A stretch of DNA of 64,000 nucleotides, from NCBI RefSeq assembly GCF_947507565.1, contig NC_089179.1, positions 2,497,747 to 2,561,746 of the forward strand. The letters are read 5' to 3'. Under the pieces are notes generated by a model, which saw only the letters and a list, made by a program, of their open reading frames with translations, had not been told where the DNA came from and ran no database searches. Of this stretch, positions 44,641-54,223 are shown in pieces. Source of the DNA: Oscarella lobularis (Eukaryota > Porifera > Homoscleromorpha > Homosclerophorida > Oscarellidae). A program made the position numbers and the translations under genes. Numbering within the stretch: position 1 is the first letter of the stretch; each line of letters begins with the position of its first letter.

Positions 44641-44879
44641 AGTCAAATTTGGAGGGTGTATGTCACCCCTGATCGATCGTGACATAAACCGAAAACGCGT
44701 CCTTGATAGCAGACGATCTTTTCCATCGATGCGAAAATGTTTTTGAGCAGATTCGGCAAAGAAAAGCAAGGGATTTGCGGTGGTAGTCCAATGCAGACAT
44801 TTAAATCTGAACGCGTGCAAGAAGAAAACCCGTATGTGGAGGCATTCGTGGTGCAGAGCTTGATCTCTGGTGGAGCGGG

Positions 44880-45261
44880 CTATAAAATGAGGGGATCCTT
44901 CTTGATCCTTCTTGAGCCTTCTTGAGCCTCGGCGGCCGAAGGGGTAGCGGCGGCGGATGAGGAAGCGTCGACGTCGTCCGGCTTGAAAAAAGGAATCGCT
45001 TCCGGCTTCATTTCGTTCCTCGCTGCTTTCACGCACATCATGACCACCTAATGACGACTTAGTATTTAATTTTCTAAGGTCTTTCTCACTTACCAGGACG
45101 CATGTCGGCTGCTTTAGCCCGATCCTGACATTTTCTTTCGCAGCTTCTAATATAATGCCGCGGTTGCCTTTTTTCGTCACCTTTGCGCCATCGATTGCCG
45201 AGATATATCTGAAGAAAGCCTCGAGCTCCGTCTTTGTCAAATCAAAAACGTTGATGCTCAT
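44880..45261 (-). CDS. unnamed two-exon family (FDL/VTKKG domain), copy 2
   Basis: Complete two-exon gene of 111 residues: ATG 45261, exon 1 to 45094, a 46-bp GT-AG intron (45093-45048), exon 2 from 45047 to TAG 44882-44880. Exon 1 reads INVFDLTKTELEAFFRYI, then AIDGAKVTKKGNR, a helix with AA, and PTCVL. Exon 2 begins VVMMCVKAARNEMKP and ends in an Ala/Ser-rich, basic tail. Conserved against copy 1 at 21.9 kb: VFDL, a K-x-E helix, Y..A..G, VTKKG.R, PT.V, the intron site and MMCVK..RNEM. I do not recognise the fold or function. The intact start, splice sites and stop argue for a live gene. Confidence 0.65.
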
Positions 45262-45791
45262 TTCTCGACCTCTGGCTTCTTTTTCTGCTTAAAATGTAGG
45301 CTTTTTGCCCACGTTGGTGTCAGCGAGAATTGTAGGAGAACTAGCGAACGGCTGCAATAATGGTCAGAGTTTCGATAGGAGTTCCGGCGCAATCGATAGT
45401 TTAGCTGTGCGATTGCAGGTAGTCTATTGGCTAAAGAGTGTGTCTGTACAGCAGTACAAAAAAGGAACCAAAATCGCTGTTTTCGTTACAAAACGGTGAG
45501 CTTTTTTGTCGAAACAGAAGAGCGGCATCCGGGAAATGTCTACGGCACATTTTCACTGTTCGATGCTACTGCGAAACCGGCGTGCGGTTTGGTGTACAAT
45601 GCGTTTTAACCTGTTCTTCCTGGGAGCAATTCTTTCCGATGTTCTCTGTTCTTAATGTACCTGAAGAACGCCTTTAAAGATTGAACGTATCATCCGTCAA
45701 CTAATCGAGGAAAGAAATCCCAGTGAAAGAAAATTTTTGTCGTGTTGTAATACCAGCTAGGCATAGGATTTGACTTTCCCGATGTTACGTT

Positions 45792-46063
45792 ATGGGCTGC
45801 CCAACACATTTGAACAATATGCACAGCAATACGGAGCGTCGTGGCAAAGCGGTAATGGCGACGATCAATACGGAGCGTCGTGACGAAGCGGCGGAGAATA
45901 CGTTGGCGAATCGTCGCGCCGAAGCGGCGGAGATGGAAAATACGTTGTCGATTCGTCGCGCCGAAGCCACGAAGATCGATTAACAGTTGGCGATTCGACG
46001 AAGCGGCGGAGATCAAGGAAAGCCGTCAACTTAGAGCGGATATGGAGTCGGCGTCGCTGGAGG
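45792..46063 (+). pseudogene. 5' part of a host coiled-coil gene disrupted by the P-like element
   Basis: A tandem repeat of about 45 bp encodes helical units such as NTLANRRAEAAEMENTL and SIRRAEATKI. After a TAA and a small frame change near 45978, the frame EAAEIKESRQLRADMESASL runs to the P-like insertion point at 46064. The same frame resumes beyond the element at 51297. Function unknown; it is probably a long helical protein. Confidence 0.45.
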
Positions 46064-46127
46064 TAGCCTCGGAGTCCCAGCCCTTTTCTCGCGTGCTTTA
46101 GGGTGGGCGTGCCGGGCGCGAGAGAAG

Positions 46128-46558
46128 GTCTGGGCACGCTTCTCATGTAGGCCTGTCCCTTTGATCTCAAATTTGATTACGTTGCGCCCGCCTCTCACCA
46201 CCGAAGCTCGACTTCTACAGAATGTGCGGGGATTCGTATCGATCTTCGATCGATCGGTAGTCCGATCGATCTCCATCGATCGGTGTCCCGATCGATATCG
46301 ATCTTCGATTCATCGTTAGTCCGATCGATCGGTAGTCCGATCAATCTCCATCGATCCTTGTCCCGATCGATATCGATCGAAGATCGATCGGTAGATAGAT
46401 CTCCATCGATCGGTAGACTACGGGACGGTATGAAACCCAGATAGCCGTAATTCGTTTTGTACTCGCCGATGATAGGGCACCCCCCGAATCGGGTTCTCGT
46501 TCTCTTATTGGTCAATTAAGATCAAAGGAACAGGCCTAAGTGAGAAGCGTGCCCAGAC
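46128..46558. mobile_element. foldback/MITE insertion inside the P-like left end, GATCGAT-rich
   Basis: Inverted arms begin GTCTGGGCACGCTTCTCA and continue through AGGCCTGT and CTTTGATCT, about 40 bp, with a mirror copy ending at 46558. The interior (46230-46425) is a tandem array of ATCGATCGGTAGTCC-type units. The P-like terminus reads continuously when this piece is removed, apart from a few bases at the junction, so it is a later insertion. No clear target duplication is seen. Confidence 0.7.
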
Positions 46559-47539
46559 CAGAGATTAAAGAGAGAGAGAGATTAGAAGCTCCCGTAATCA
46601 CGTGACCTTAAGCTTGACCCCAGGTATGTTCCCAGTTACAAACAGAACTCCCGGATGCTATATCCAAATTCGACAGGACGGCCAATTTCAAATTCAAATT
46701 TTTCTTATTTTAAGGACATTAGTACGTATAAAAACGTGTTCTGTCAGTCAAACTTTTTTTGGAGTAAGATTTAGCCACGTTTTCTTTGATTTTTGCTCAT
46801 TCTAAGTGAGGGCCGAGGTAACTTTAAAGCATCTGTTCCTAGTTCCATATTCTTTGTTCATACTCGCGTGGTGGTCATTTTACTATACGGTTACGGAGCG
46901 ATTTAGAGCGTTGGTCGTGCGTAGACACCGTTTCGAGGCGTTTTTCGGAAAGCCAGATGCCCGTACTGTGAGGCAGGTATCATCGGAGCTACAGCCATTC
47001 CCAAGTGGAGACCAAGTAAGTCTTATAGCAGAGGGTTAGCTGTATGCGCTTACAAAGCTAGATTTCCAATAGCAACTTCTGTCTACCTGGGATTTTCGCT
47101 CACGTGTCGAAGTCACAAAAAAGACTTAGCTACATAGCCGAGCGGCCTGATGGGATTTTTCTCAAAGCGAAGGTCGCGTCTTTATCGCCAAAAAGGCCGT
47201 GCTAAGAAGAAGAAGGAAGAGAGTGAGCCGTTTTCGGCCACGGAAGCATTATCCGGGTACGTCAGTGCATCCCCGCGAGAATAGGCCAACGATGATGCGC
47301 ATTTTATACCTTAGAACACGGCCAGCTTGCTGGAATTCTATAGAAGATCAAAATCAGCTTTACTTTTCTAGGATAGCGATCAACAGTTGTCATTGCCTGG
47401 GAGATGAAGGCGCTGCTCCAGGCTTCACTCCCACATCAATTACGCGCAACTTTGTGTTGGCGATGAAGGTTTGAAGGATCTCTACGTTCGAGGACATAGA
47501 GTCTCAGTAACGAGCTGCCGAGCTCTGGATGTAGCTTCG

Positions 47540-50139
47540 ATTAAACTGAGTTGCTCCAAAAAAACAGTATTGAAGCTTTCCAGAAGCATCTGGAAAGCCT
47601 CAAAATATACGAAGGGATTCACAACAAATCTACCGTAGTTTCACAAATTTTCGTTTTACATTAATTTTCGTACAACGTGCAGTGTACGAAAATAAAGCTG
47701 TACCAAAAGGAAAAAATACGTTTAATATATGTCGTAAAAGGAGCAGTGTACGAAAATAAAGCTGTACAAAATATTACAAAACGAAATATTTCAAGGCGAA
47801 AATTTGTGAAACTACGGTATTGTCGAAATGTGCAAGAGTAGGAGGCAACTCCTTCGTGCAGCTAATGGCAAGCCACTCGCCCGTCTCGACGAACATTCGC
47901 CATTCCATGTCCAGAAAAAGCAAGTGTTAGCTGCTATCAGGGACCACAGTTGCCAAATGTTAATCAAAGGAACAAGGAGACGCTGCTGTCTTCCGTGCAC
48001 GTCACAGCGACGTCGTCTTTTGGGCTTGCTTAGGCAAAGCAAAAGGAAGACAGTAATTTCTCCCAGCAGGTTCACAACACACGCTCACTTAACGACTCCT
48101 CAGAAGAATAAGAAACTGCAGACGCTGATTGCATGGCAAAAGGTCTTTCGGAGAAAGATTTCTCGAATGAAAAAGAAAATTATTAAGTCAACGAAAGAAA
48201 GAGGAATAAACGTTTGTCCGAGTCTAGACGGAGATTTGAGGGCCATTATGGCAGAGAAGACGCCTGACGTATACAAGCAGTACTCATTTGGCACTTTCCG
48301 ACGTCTTTTCTGGGATGAGCAGCGCAAGGCATCCACAGTCAAATCTGCTAGTGGAATGAGATGGCATCCGGTCATGATTCGATGGGCACTGAACTTGAAG
48401 ATGCTTTCGTCTTCAGCTTATCACGCTCTGCGAACGTCTGGATTTGTAAAATTGCCATCTGAACGAACTTTGCGTGACTACACACATTTTTTCCATCAGA
48501 AAACGGGGTTCCAAAAAGAAGTGAATGATATGCTTGTGGCCGAAGCAGGAATCGCCACTTCGTCCGAGGGTGGTAAACTGGTTACCATTGTATTTGACGA
48601 GATGCGTATTCGAGAGGACCTTGTGTTTAACAAGAACACGCAGGAGATAGTCGGTTTCGTGGAGTTGGACAAGGTTGGGAAGGACAGCAGGGCTATTAAG
48701 AAATCCACAAAGCAGGAAAAGCTGAACGATATCGCAACACACGTCTTGGTCTTGATGGTTCGAAGTTTTCTGACAAGTTTGCGTTTTTCCTTTGCATATT
48801 TGCGACAGACGGGGTAAAGTCGGAAGATCTTCTTTCGATAGTGTGGGAAGCAGTAGAGATTTTAGAAGCACTAGGGTTCGCGGTTGTTGCTATCGGCTGC
48901 GACGGGGCAAGCCCAAATCGGAAATTTTTTCGATCTCACGAGCAGATGATGATTGCAGCTGGATACGAAACGGATGTCGTTTACCGAGCCGTCAACCCCT
49001 ACAGTATAACACAACGAATGATTTACTTTGTATCCGACGTGCCCCACCTAATTAAAACAACGAGGAATTGCTGGGCACAATCGTTTGCAAACGGAAGCAC
49101 TCGCTCTCTGACAGTAAGAACGCATTGCTTCTTTTGGTGTTTTACCCAGTTTTACCCAGTTTCTTCAGATAAACGGCAAATGCATTAGCTGGAAACATTT
49201 GGTTGAACTTTACCAGCGGTGTCAAGAAACGTCAGATGCTGCCAGCCTGACCCTCCTTTGCAAATTAAAGCTAGAACACATTCACTTGACGTCTTATTCA
49301 AAAATGAGGGTTGACCTCGCGGCTCAGGTGAATTTCTCACCAAGCCGTTTACATTTCAGCCTTTACCCTGCTTGCATTTGCTTTCCATTAGGTTCTAAGC
49401 AGGTCAGTGGCCAATGGACTTGAGCACTACGGCATTCCAGGATCAGAAGAGACAGCTAAATTTTGTCGAACATTTGACAAGGCGTTTGACTGTCTAAACG
49501 TTCGACATCTACGAAACCCTGAGCCTAACTGTCGCGGATACACTTCTGCTAATGATGAACGATTGCAGGTACAGTCCCGCCTTCAATAAAACATATCTAT
49601 AATTTAATTGTGTTTACCTGATTAACAAGTGGTTGGAGACTGAATTTCTTGAATACCTTCATTATTGGGAGAAATGGGTAGCAGAGCAAGCAAACCTGTC
49701 AAAGAGTGACCGAAATCGTTTATGTTTAAGTCAGGAAACTCTTACTGGATGGAAGATGACAGGTAGAATTCGTATAATATCTCAGAACCCAAAATAATTC
49801 ATATTTGCAGTTAAATCATTTGTCGAATTGACGCGTTCTGTGCTAAGTGAACCCTGGGCTCAAGGTGACTTTATTCTAAGCGAACACCTCAGCCAGGATC
49901 CGCTGGAAGGACACTTTGGCCGTCAGCGCTCCCGCGGAGGACGCTCTGACAACCAAACGGTAGCAGAATGTCTTAAGAATGTGCAATCCTTGAGACTGCA
50001 AGGATCTATTAGTCAGTTGCCCACACGAGGTAACTCCAGTCGTAAGGGACTTCGATTTCCCGTGCAAATTGTAGATGACACCCCATTGCCTAAACGATCT
50101 CGAGATCGCAGCATTATAAAGGGAATTACACAATTATAA
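47540..50139 (+). pseudogene. P-element-type transposase (THAP9-like core), interrupted
   Basis: Coding text is visible from about 47540 (LLQKNSIEAFQKHLESLKIY), continues across the MITE, then KLPSERTLRDYTH. The RNase H-like catalytic core has D in VTIVFDEMRIREDL and D in VVAIGCDGASPNRKFF, then an insertion domain, and E in SQDPLEGHFGRQRSRGG with a following DNQTVAECL. Introns at 49114-49168, 49328-49391, 49569-49629 and 49763-49810 (48-64 bp) all join in phase. Defects: the MITE at 47633-47817 and a one-base shift near 48800. The stop is near 50139. No THAP finger was found upstream. Non-functional as read, although the 3' half is well preserved. Confidence 0.85.
47633..47817. mobile_element. 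185-bp MITE with TA duplication in the transposase exon
   Basis: Inverted ends start CCGTAGTTTCACAAATTTTC and the element is flanked by TA (47631-47632, 47818-47819), as for Tc1/mariner-type MITEs. It contains two direct GTGTACGAAAATAAAGCTGTAC-like words. Removing it with one TA restores the transposase frame (HNKSIVEM). Confidence 0.88.
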
Positions 50140-50154
50140 TTATATTACGGGAAA

Positions 50155-51157
50155 TTATTTGTCCAACGACTTGTACATTTTCTGCAAATTTTTTCGAAGA
50201 CCACGCTTTTTTCTAACATGTGCTTCTCGAGCTCTTTTAAACTGCTCCATCCACGCCGAAGCCATAGAAAAACCTCTCATAGTCACCCAGAGTGCCACAA
50301 TATCTTGCAGCAGAACGCTTCTGTCTGCTTCCTCGGTGATGGGCTGAGCGATAGCACTCCAATGAGTAGCGACTTCTGAGCTTTCCATCACGGACATGAT
50401 AACATCTATTGATTCGTTACATTCCAGCAGCTTTTTGGGTAAAACAGTTCTCGTGACCCGTTCAATGAAAAAGCTTATAGCAGGTGTCACTTATTTTAAA
50501 AAGGCCGCCGCGATCAACCTTAGAAATCCATCGTGTACTGTAGGAGAAAAAATCTTCCTCGGTGCACGCGTAATCATGATCCCATTGTGGTAGTTCCTCC
50601 TCTTCGTTGGCAGATAAACTCTGAAGGCATTCTACAAACTGCCGATTTCTCACATTTAAAGACTTTCTATATTTTTTCAATAACTTGAACGGGACGTATC
50701 CAGAGGCATATCTGAGAGCATTCTCTTCGTCGCCACTTAGCACTTCAGCATGTTCGATTTGACTTTCTGCAACGGTCCCTTTTGTGTTGACGGCACTCTC
50801 AACAAGTAACCTTTCAAACAGCTTCCGATTGCAAATTTGAGCGAGAAGAGGGTCGTCAGAAGGCATTTCTAAGGAGTCGTAAAATGACTTCCACATTTTT
50901 GGCAGCTTTGTTATCCGCAAAGATAAAAAAGATAAATACGCTTTTTCTTTGAACGTCGAGAAAGACGCAGCACGCTCTTTCTCATGCGGAATGCAGACAG
51001 CCACTGCTTCGATCATAGATTTTCCGAAATCCTCCAAGATTTCTTTCGATGGCGTTTCGAGTATCCGTTTGGCATCTTCCTTTGCTCGGGTATAACGTGT
51101 CAGCGGCGTAGAAGCGATTTCTTCCGCCAAAATCTCCCTCATTACAACTAGGAACAT
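50155..51157 (-). CDS. second gene of the P-like element, unknown function
   Basis: Start ATG 51157 lies at the inner edge of the right inverted repeat. The frame runs to 50462 and contains ENALRYASGYVPFKLLKKY, a QFVECLQSL helix and STRWISKVDRGGLFKISD. After a one-base shift near 50465 it continues with IERVTRTVLPKKL and a helical C-terminus to 50155. I recall this RYASGYVP/VDRGGLF pattern from uncharacterised cnidarian and sponge proteins next to P-type transposases, but no function is known to me. It converges on the transposase with 15 bp between the stops. It lacks a nuclease triad or zinc finger, so it may be an accessory or regulatory protein. Confidence 0.65.
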
Positions 51158-51296
51158 ACCTGGGGTCAAGCTTAAGGTCACGTAATTACGGGAGCTTCCA
51201 ATCCCTCTCTCTCTTTAATCTCTGCCCAGACCTTCTCTCGCGCCCGGCACGCCCACCCTAAAGCACGCGAGAGAAGGTCTGGGACTCCGAGGCTAC

Positions 51297-51535
51297 GCTG
51301 GAGGTAGCAATGGTGATTTCATGTTTTCCTATGAATTGTTGTATAAATTTTTTGTCTCATTCATAGATGCAATTAGCGGCGGAAAAAGCTAAGCGACGCG
51401 CTTCCGATCGAAAGGCGATGAAGAAATTTGTAACATCATGTCATTTTTGTGAATTCTTGGAGGGATTAGTTCACTTTATAGAATCAAGTCGCTCTCATTA
51501 TCAACGATTCGTCGATGAACGAAGAATCTTGTGAA
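51297..51535 (+). pseudogene. 3' part of the disrupted host coiled-coil gene
   Basis: After the target duplication the host frame resumes (LEVAM), followed by a 54-bp GT-AG intron (51313-51366) and an exon MQLAAEKAKRRASDRKAMKK to a stop near 51532. The frame is continuous with the 5' part before 46064 if the element and one target copy are removed, showing that the P-like element landed in an exon. Confidence 0.5.
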
Positions 51536-51689
51536 ACTACAAAAAACTAACCTTATTTTGGAATCAGGAATACCTTTAGGAGCAACAGCAAACTTAAAAG
51601 ACCGCAAGCAAGATCGATGAAAGTAATACATTTTTTGACTTTCATCTTCCTAAGTCGAATCGTTATTGCCTTATTTTGTCGACGACAAC

Positions 51690-52190
51690 GGTGGTGTAGT
51701 GACACAGAATAGCGAGGATGAGGGAGACGCCTACGGCAACGGAAATGACGACGACAACGAAGGTGGTACATAATCCGCTGAATGAACGATCGACTTACCC
51801 ATACATTACTCGGCATGTAGAATTATATACACCTCTCGATTGGCAAAGCTCATGTAGGCAACAACGACGAAAATGAAGGCGATATTGACGGCAACGACGG
51901 CAACGAATGTGGCATAGTGACACAGCTAGAATCCTGATGGAACTATCGACTTAATTAAACACACATTACTCGGCGTACAGCCGTCTCGATTAGCGAAGCT
52001 CGCGACGGCTATGACGACAACGAAAAAGAGGACGATATCGACGGCAACGACGACAAAGAAGGTTGTATAGTGACACAGAATCCTGACTGAACGACTTACT
52101 CATACATTACTCCGCGTATATACGTCTCAAATAACGGAGATGACAGAGACGGCAATGACGACGACGAAGACGACGAAAGTAAGATTATCT
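51690..52190. repeat. tandem repeat of about 150 bp with acidic coding-like units
   Basis: Three to four diverged copies. Each has a GACGACAACGAAG-type segment (encoding Asp/Asn/Glu-rich text), then ATAGTGACACAG, ATCCTGA, and CATACATTACTC, then GTCTC and AGCGAAGCTC. It could be duplicated short exons separated by introns, or a satellite. Confidence 0.65.
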
Positions 52191-52738
52191 GTGTTGCTAC
52201 TAGTTAAACGGACTAATTTCAAGCATTTTTTCTTTAGTCCGCGAAATGCGCCCGTTACGTGGTGATAAGAAGGAGAGAAAATGATTTGATTGGTCTTTTA
52301 GTTTTTGTAAGATGAATTTTAGAAAGCGGCAACGGAATGTACGACGCTATTATCACTGTCATGTTATGGATATTTGATTGCATTTTGGCTGTGATTTTGC
52401 AGGACAAAGAAACGCTAGGAAATAGGAAGAAAATTGCTAAAGGCCACTACTGAATAGTCTCCGCAGCAGTATTCCTCGCCGTAGTCAGCTACAATAATAA
52501 TTGTTAGCTCACCTGATGACGGAAGTCTGTGCCGCTCTGGGCATTCAGCGATTACTGACGACAGCGTACCAAATTGGTTTCTGCTTTTTGTTTAGTAAAT
52601 TGTCCTTATGTCGTATTGGAACAAAGTGTGCTAGTAAATGACGTTGAACAAACACGCAGTCTCTTGTATAAGCGCAGTCTCTAATAAAAGCGCACCTAAG
52701 CAAGTGGTTGAAAAATTGGAAGCGCAGAGTTTCTAATA
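52191..52738. other. intergenic, no gene recognised
   Basis: Short frames only, no motif or repeat identified. Confidence 0.4.
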
Positions 52739-52930
52739 GTGAAAAATACGGTAAAAACCTATAATTCAATTGACAGCGTTCCAAACGAAGATGATGCTAC
52801 TCAGTATCCTTTGGAGTTTTTGTACTCTCTGCAACCATTGGAAATGCCGCCCTATCAACTTCGCCCGTTGGCAATACGTCTGAGATCCCGACAAAATGTC
52901 GTCCCAGTTGCACACTCGTCGATGACCTAA
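52739..52930 (+). pseudogene. Pif1-like helicase C-terminal scrap, probably Helitron-derived
   Basis: The frame reads NSIDSVPNEDDATQYPLEFL, then SLQPLEMPPYQLRPLAIRLR, matching the Pif1-type helicase segment in which YPxEFLNSLxPxxxPPHxL precedes a strand of the last RecA lobe. Only about 45 residues remain. It is an isolated fragment. Confidence 0.65.
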
Positions 52931-53267
52931 TAAAAACACGTCGACGGTGATATAGAAAGTTGGCAATGCGTGGAATGGTACTCAAAGAAATTGTGCTCGT
53001 CTGATCCGTCTTTATACAGTGCGTGCTGTTGACGCTGGTACGATCGACAATTGCCCGAGCCGCCGCAATTGAATATCTTCTCGCAAGAGGAAATCAGAAA
53101 CGAAGGAGCGCTAGTCAATTCACCTAAAATATTAGTGGACTTTCAATTGCACATTGAAACAAAACAAAACTTACATCCGTATTTGTCGGAGACGTCGATG
53201 CCGTTATCGCCGTCGTCTTCACCGTCACAGTTTATCTAAACAAGCGGTGCCATCACGATGAACGCGC

Positions 53268-53299
<32 letters not shown>

Positions 53300-54223
53300 T
53301 GCACCCAATAAACGCGCATAGGAGGGCACACGGAAACGTATTGAACGCTTTTTGTCTCACCGAATCCGCAGTAGTGCTCGCCCTCGCCCTTATCGCTTTC
53401 GCCGTTGCAGACGAACGATCGCGAGATAGGCCGACTTGCACGCAAACAGCCCGTCAGCGTGTTCTAGGAGATAAAGACACGCGTAGGACAGACGTACACA
53501 TGCTATCGCGCGCGATTCACGCTTACCTTGTCGATAAATCGTATGCCCATCTTCGCATTCTATAACAATCGAATTATAAGGTTTGGAAGAAAAGCGACGT
53601 CGCACAGCACACGTCAATCGACCATTCTAAGATCCGTGGATCGACTGAGAGCTGAGCGAGGCGGCGGCGGCGGCGAGAAAGACGCAAACTGTCACGCGCC
53701 TCACGTGAGGCCTGCGCTTGGAATATACGCCGCATGTTGTAAAGCTGCGATTAAAAACATCGGGTTTTCACAGGGGAAAGCTCCGCTTCCGCAATTGAAA
53801 CATTACGGGCTATTGTAGCGCGAAAATCACGAAACCAATTATTGAAAATTCGTTTATAATACCTAAATATTAGTGCGCACGTGCATTCCCGTATGTTACA
53901 GACCTATTTTTGATCTTTGTTTTTAGGAATTGGCTTCTAGCGGCGACGCGCTACGGTGAGTCGCAACGACACAGCCGTCAGAGTAAATCCGGTAGCGGTA
54001 CGGCCTCGGCGCGCGCCGAAATTTTTTCGCTAGCCACGCCCCCAAAATTTTTTGTTACAGTATCTAAAATTCGTTTTGCAAGATCTTTTAATTAATAATA
54101 AAATAACCAAATTACTTCAGCAGGTCACTAGGCATAAACTTTCCAAATGTGCTTTGTCTATACTCACTCTGCGAAACGAATTCGCTGGCAATTTTAATGA
54201 AGTCTATTTCGTCCGTGAGCTGG
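52931..54223. other. intergenic with a long poly-G run
   Basis: An uninterrupted run of 29 G lies at 53269-53297. Frames on both sides (53051-53239, 53528-53818) are short and have no recognisable motif. GC-rich words recur around 53990-54040. Confidence 0.45.

Larger units (their letters stand above)
46064..51296. mobile_element. P-like DNA transposon with two convergent genes and nested insertions
   Basis: The termini share TAGCCTCGGAGTCCCAG (46064 onward; reversed near 51280-51296) and extend as inverted repeats of about 140 bp ending in GGTATGTTCC. The flanks carry GCTGGAGG at 46056-46063 and 51297-51304, an 8-bp duplication as for P elements. Inside are a P-type transposase on the plus strand and an unrelated conserved gene on the minus strand. 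The left end is split by a 431-bp foldback insertion (46128-46558), and the transposase exon is split by a 185-bp MITE (47633-47817). Confidence 0.85.
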
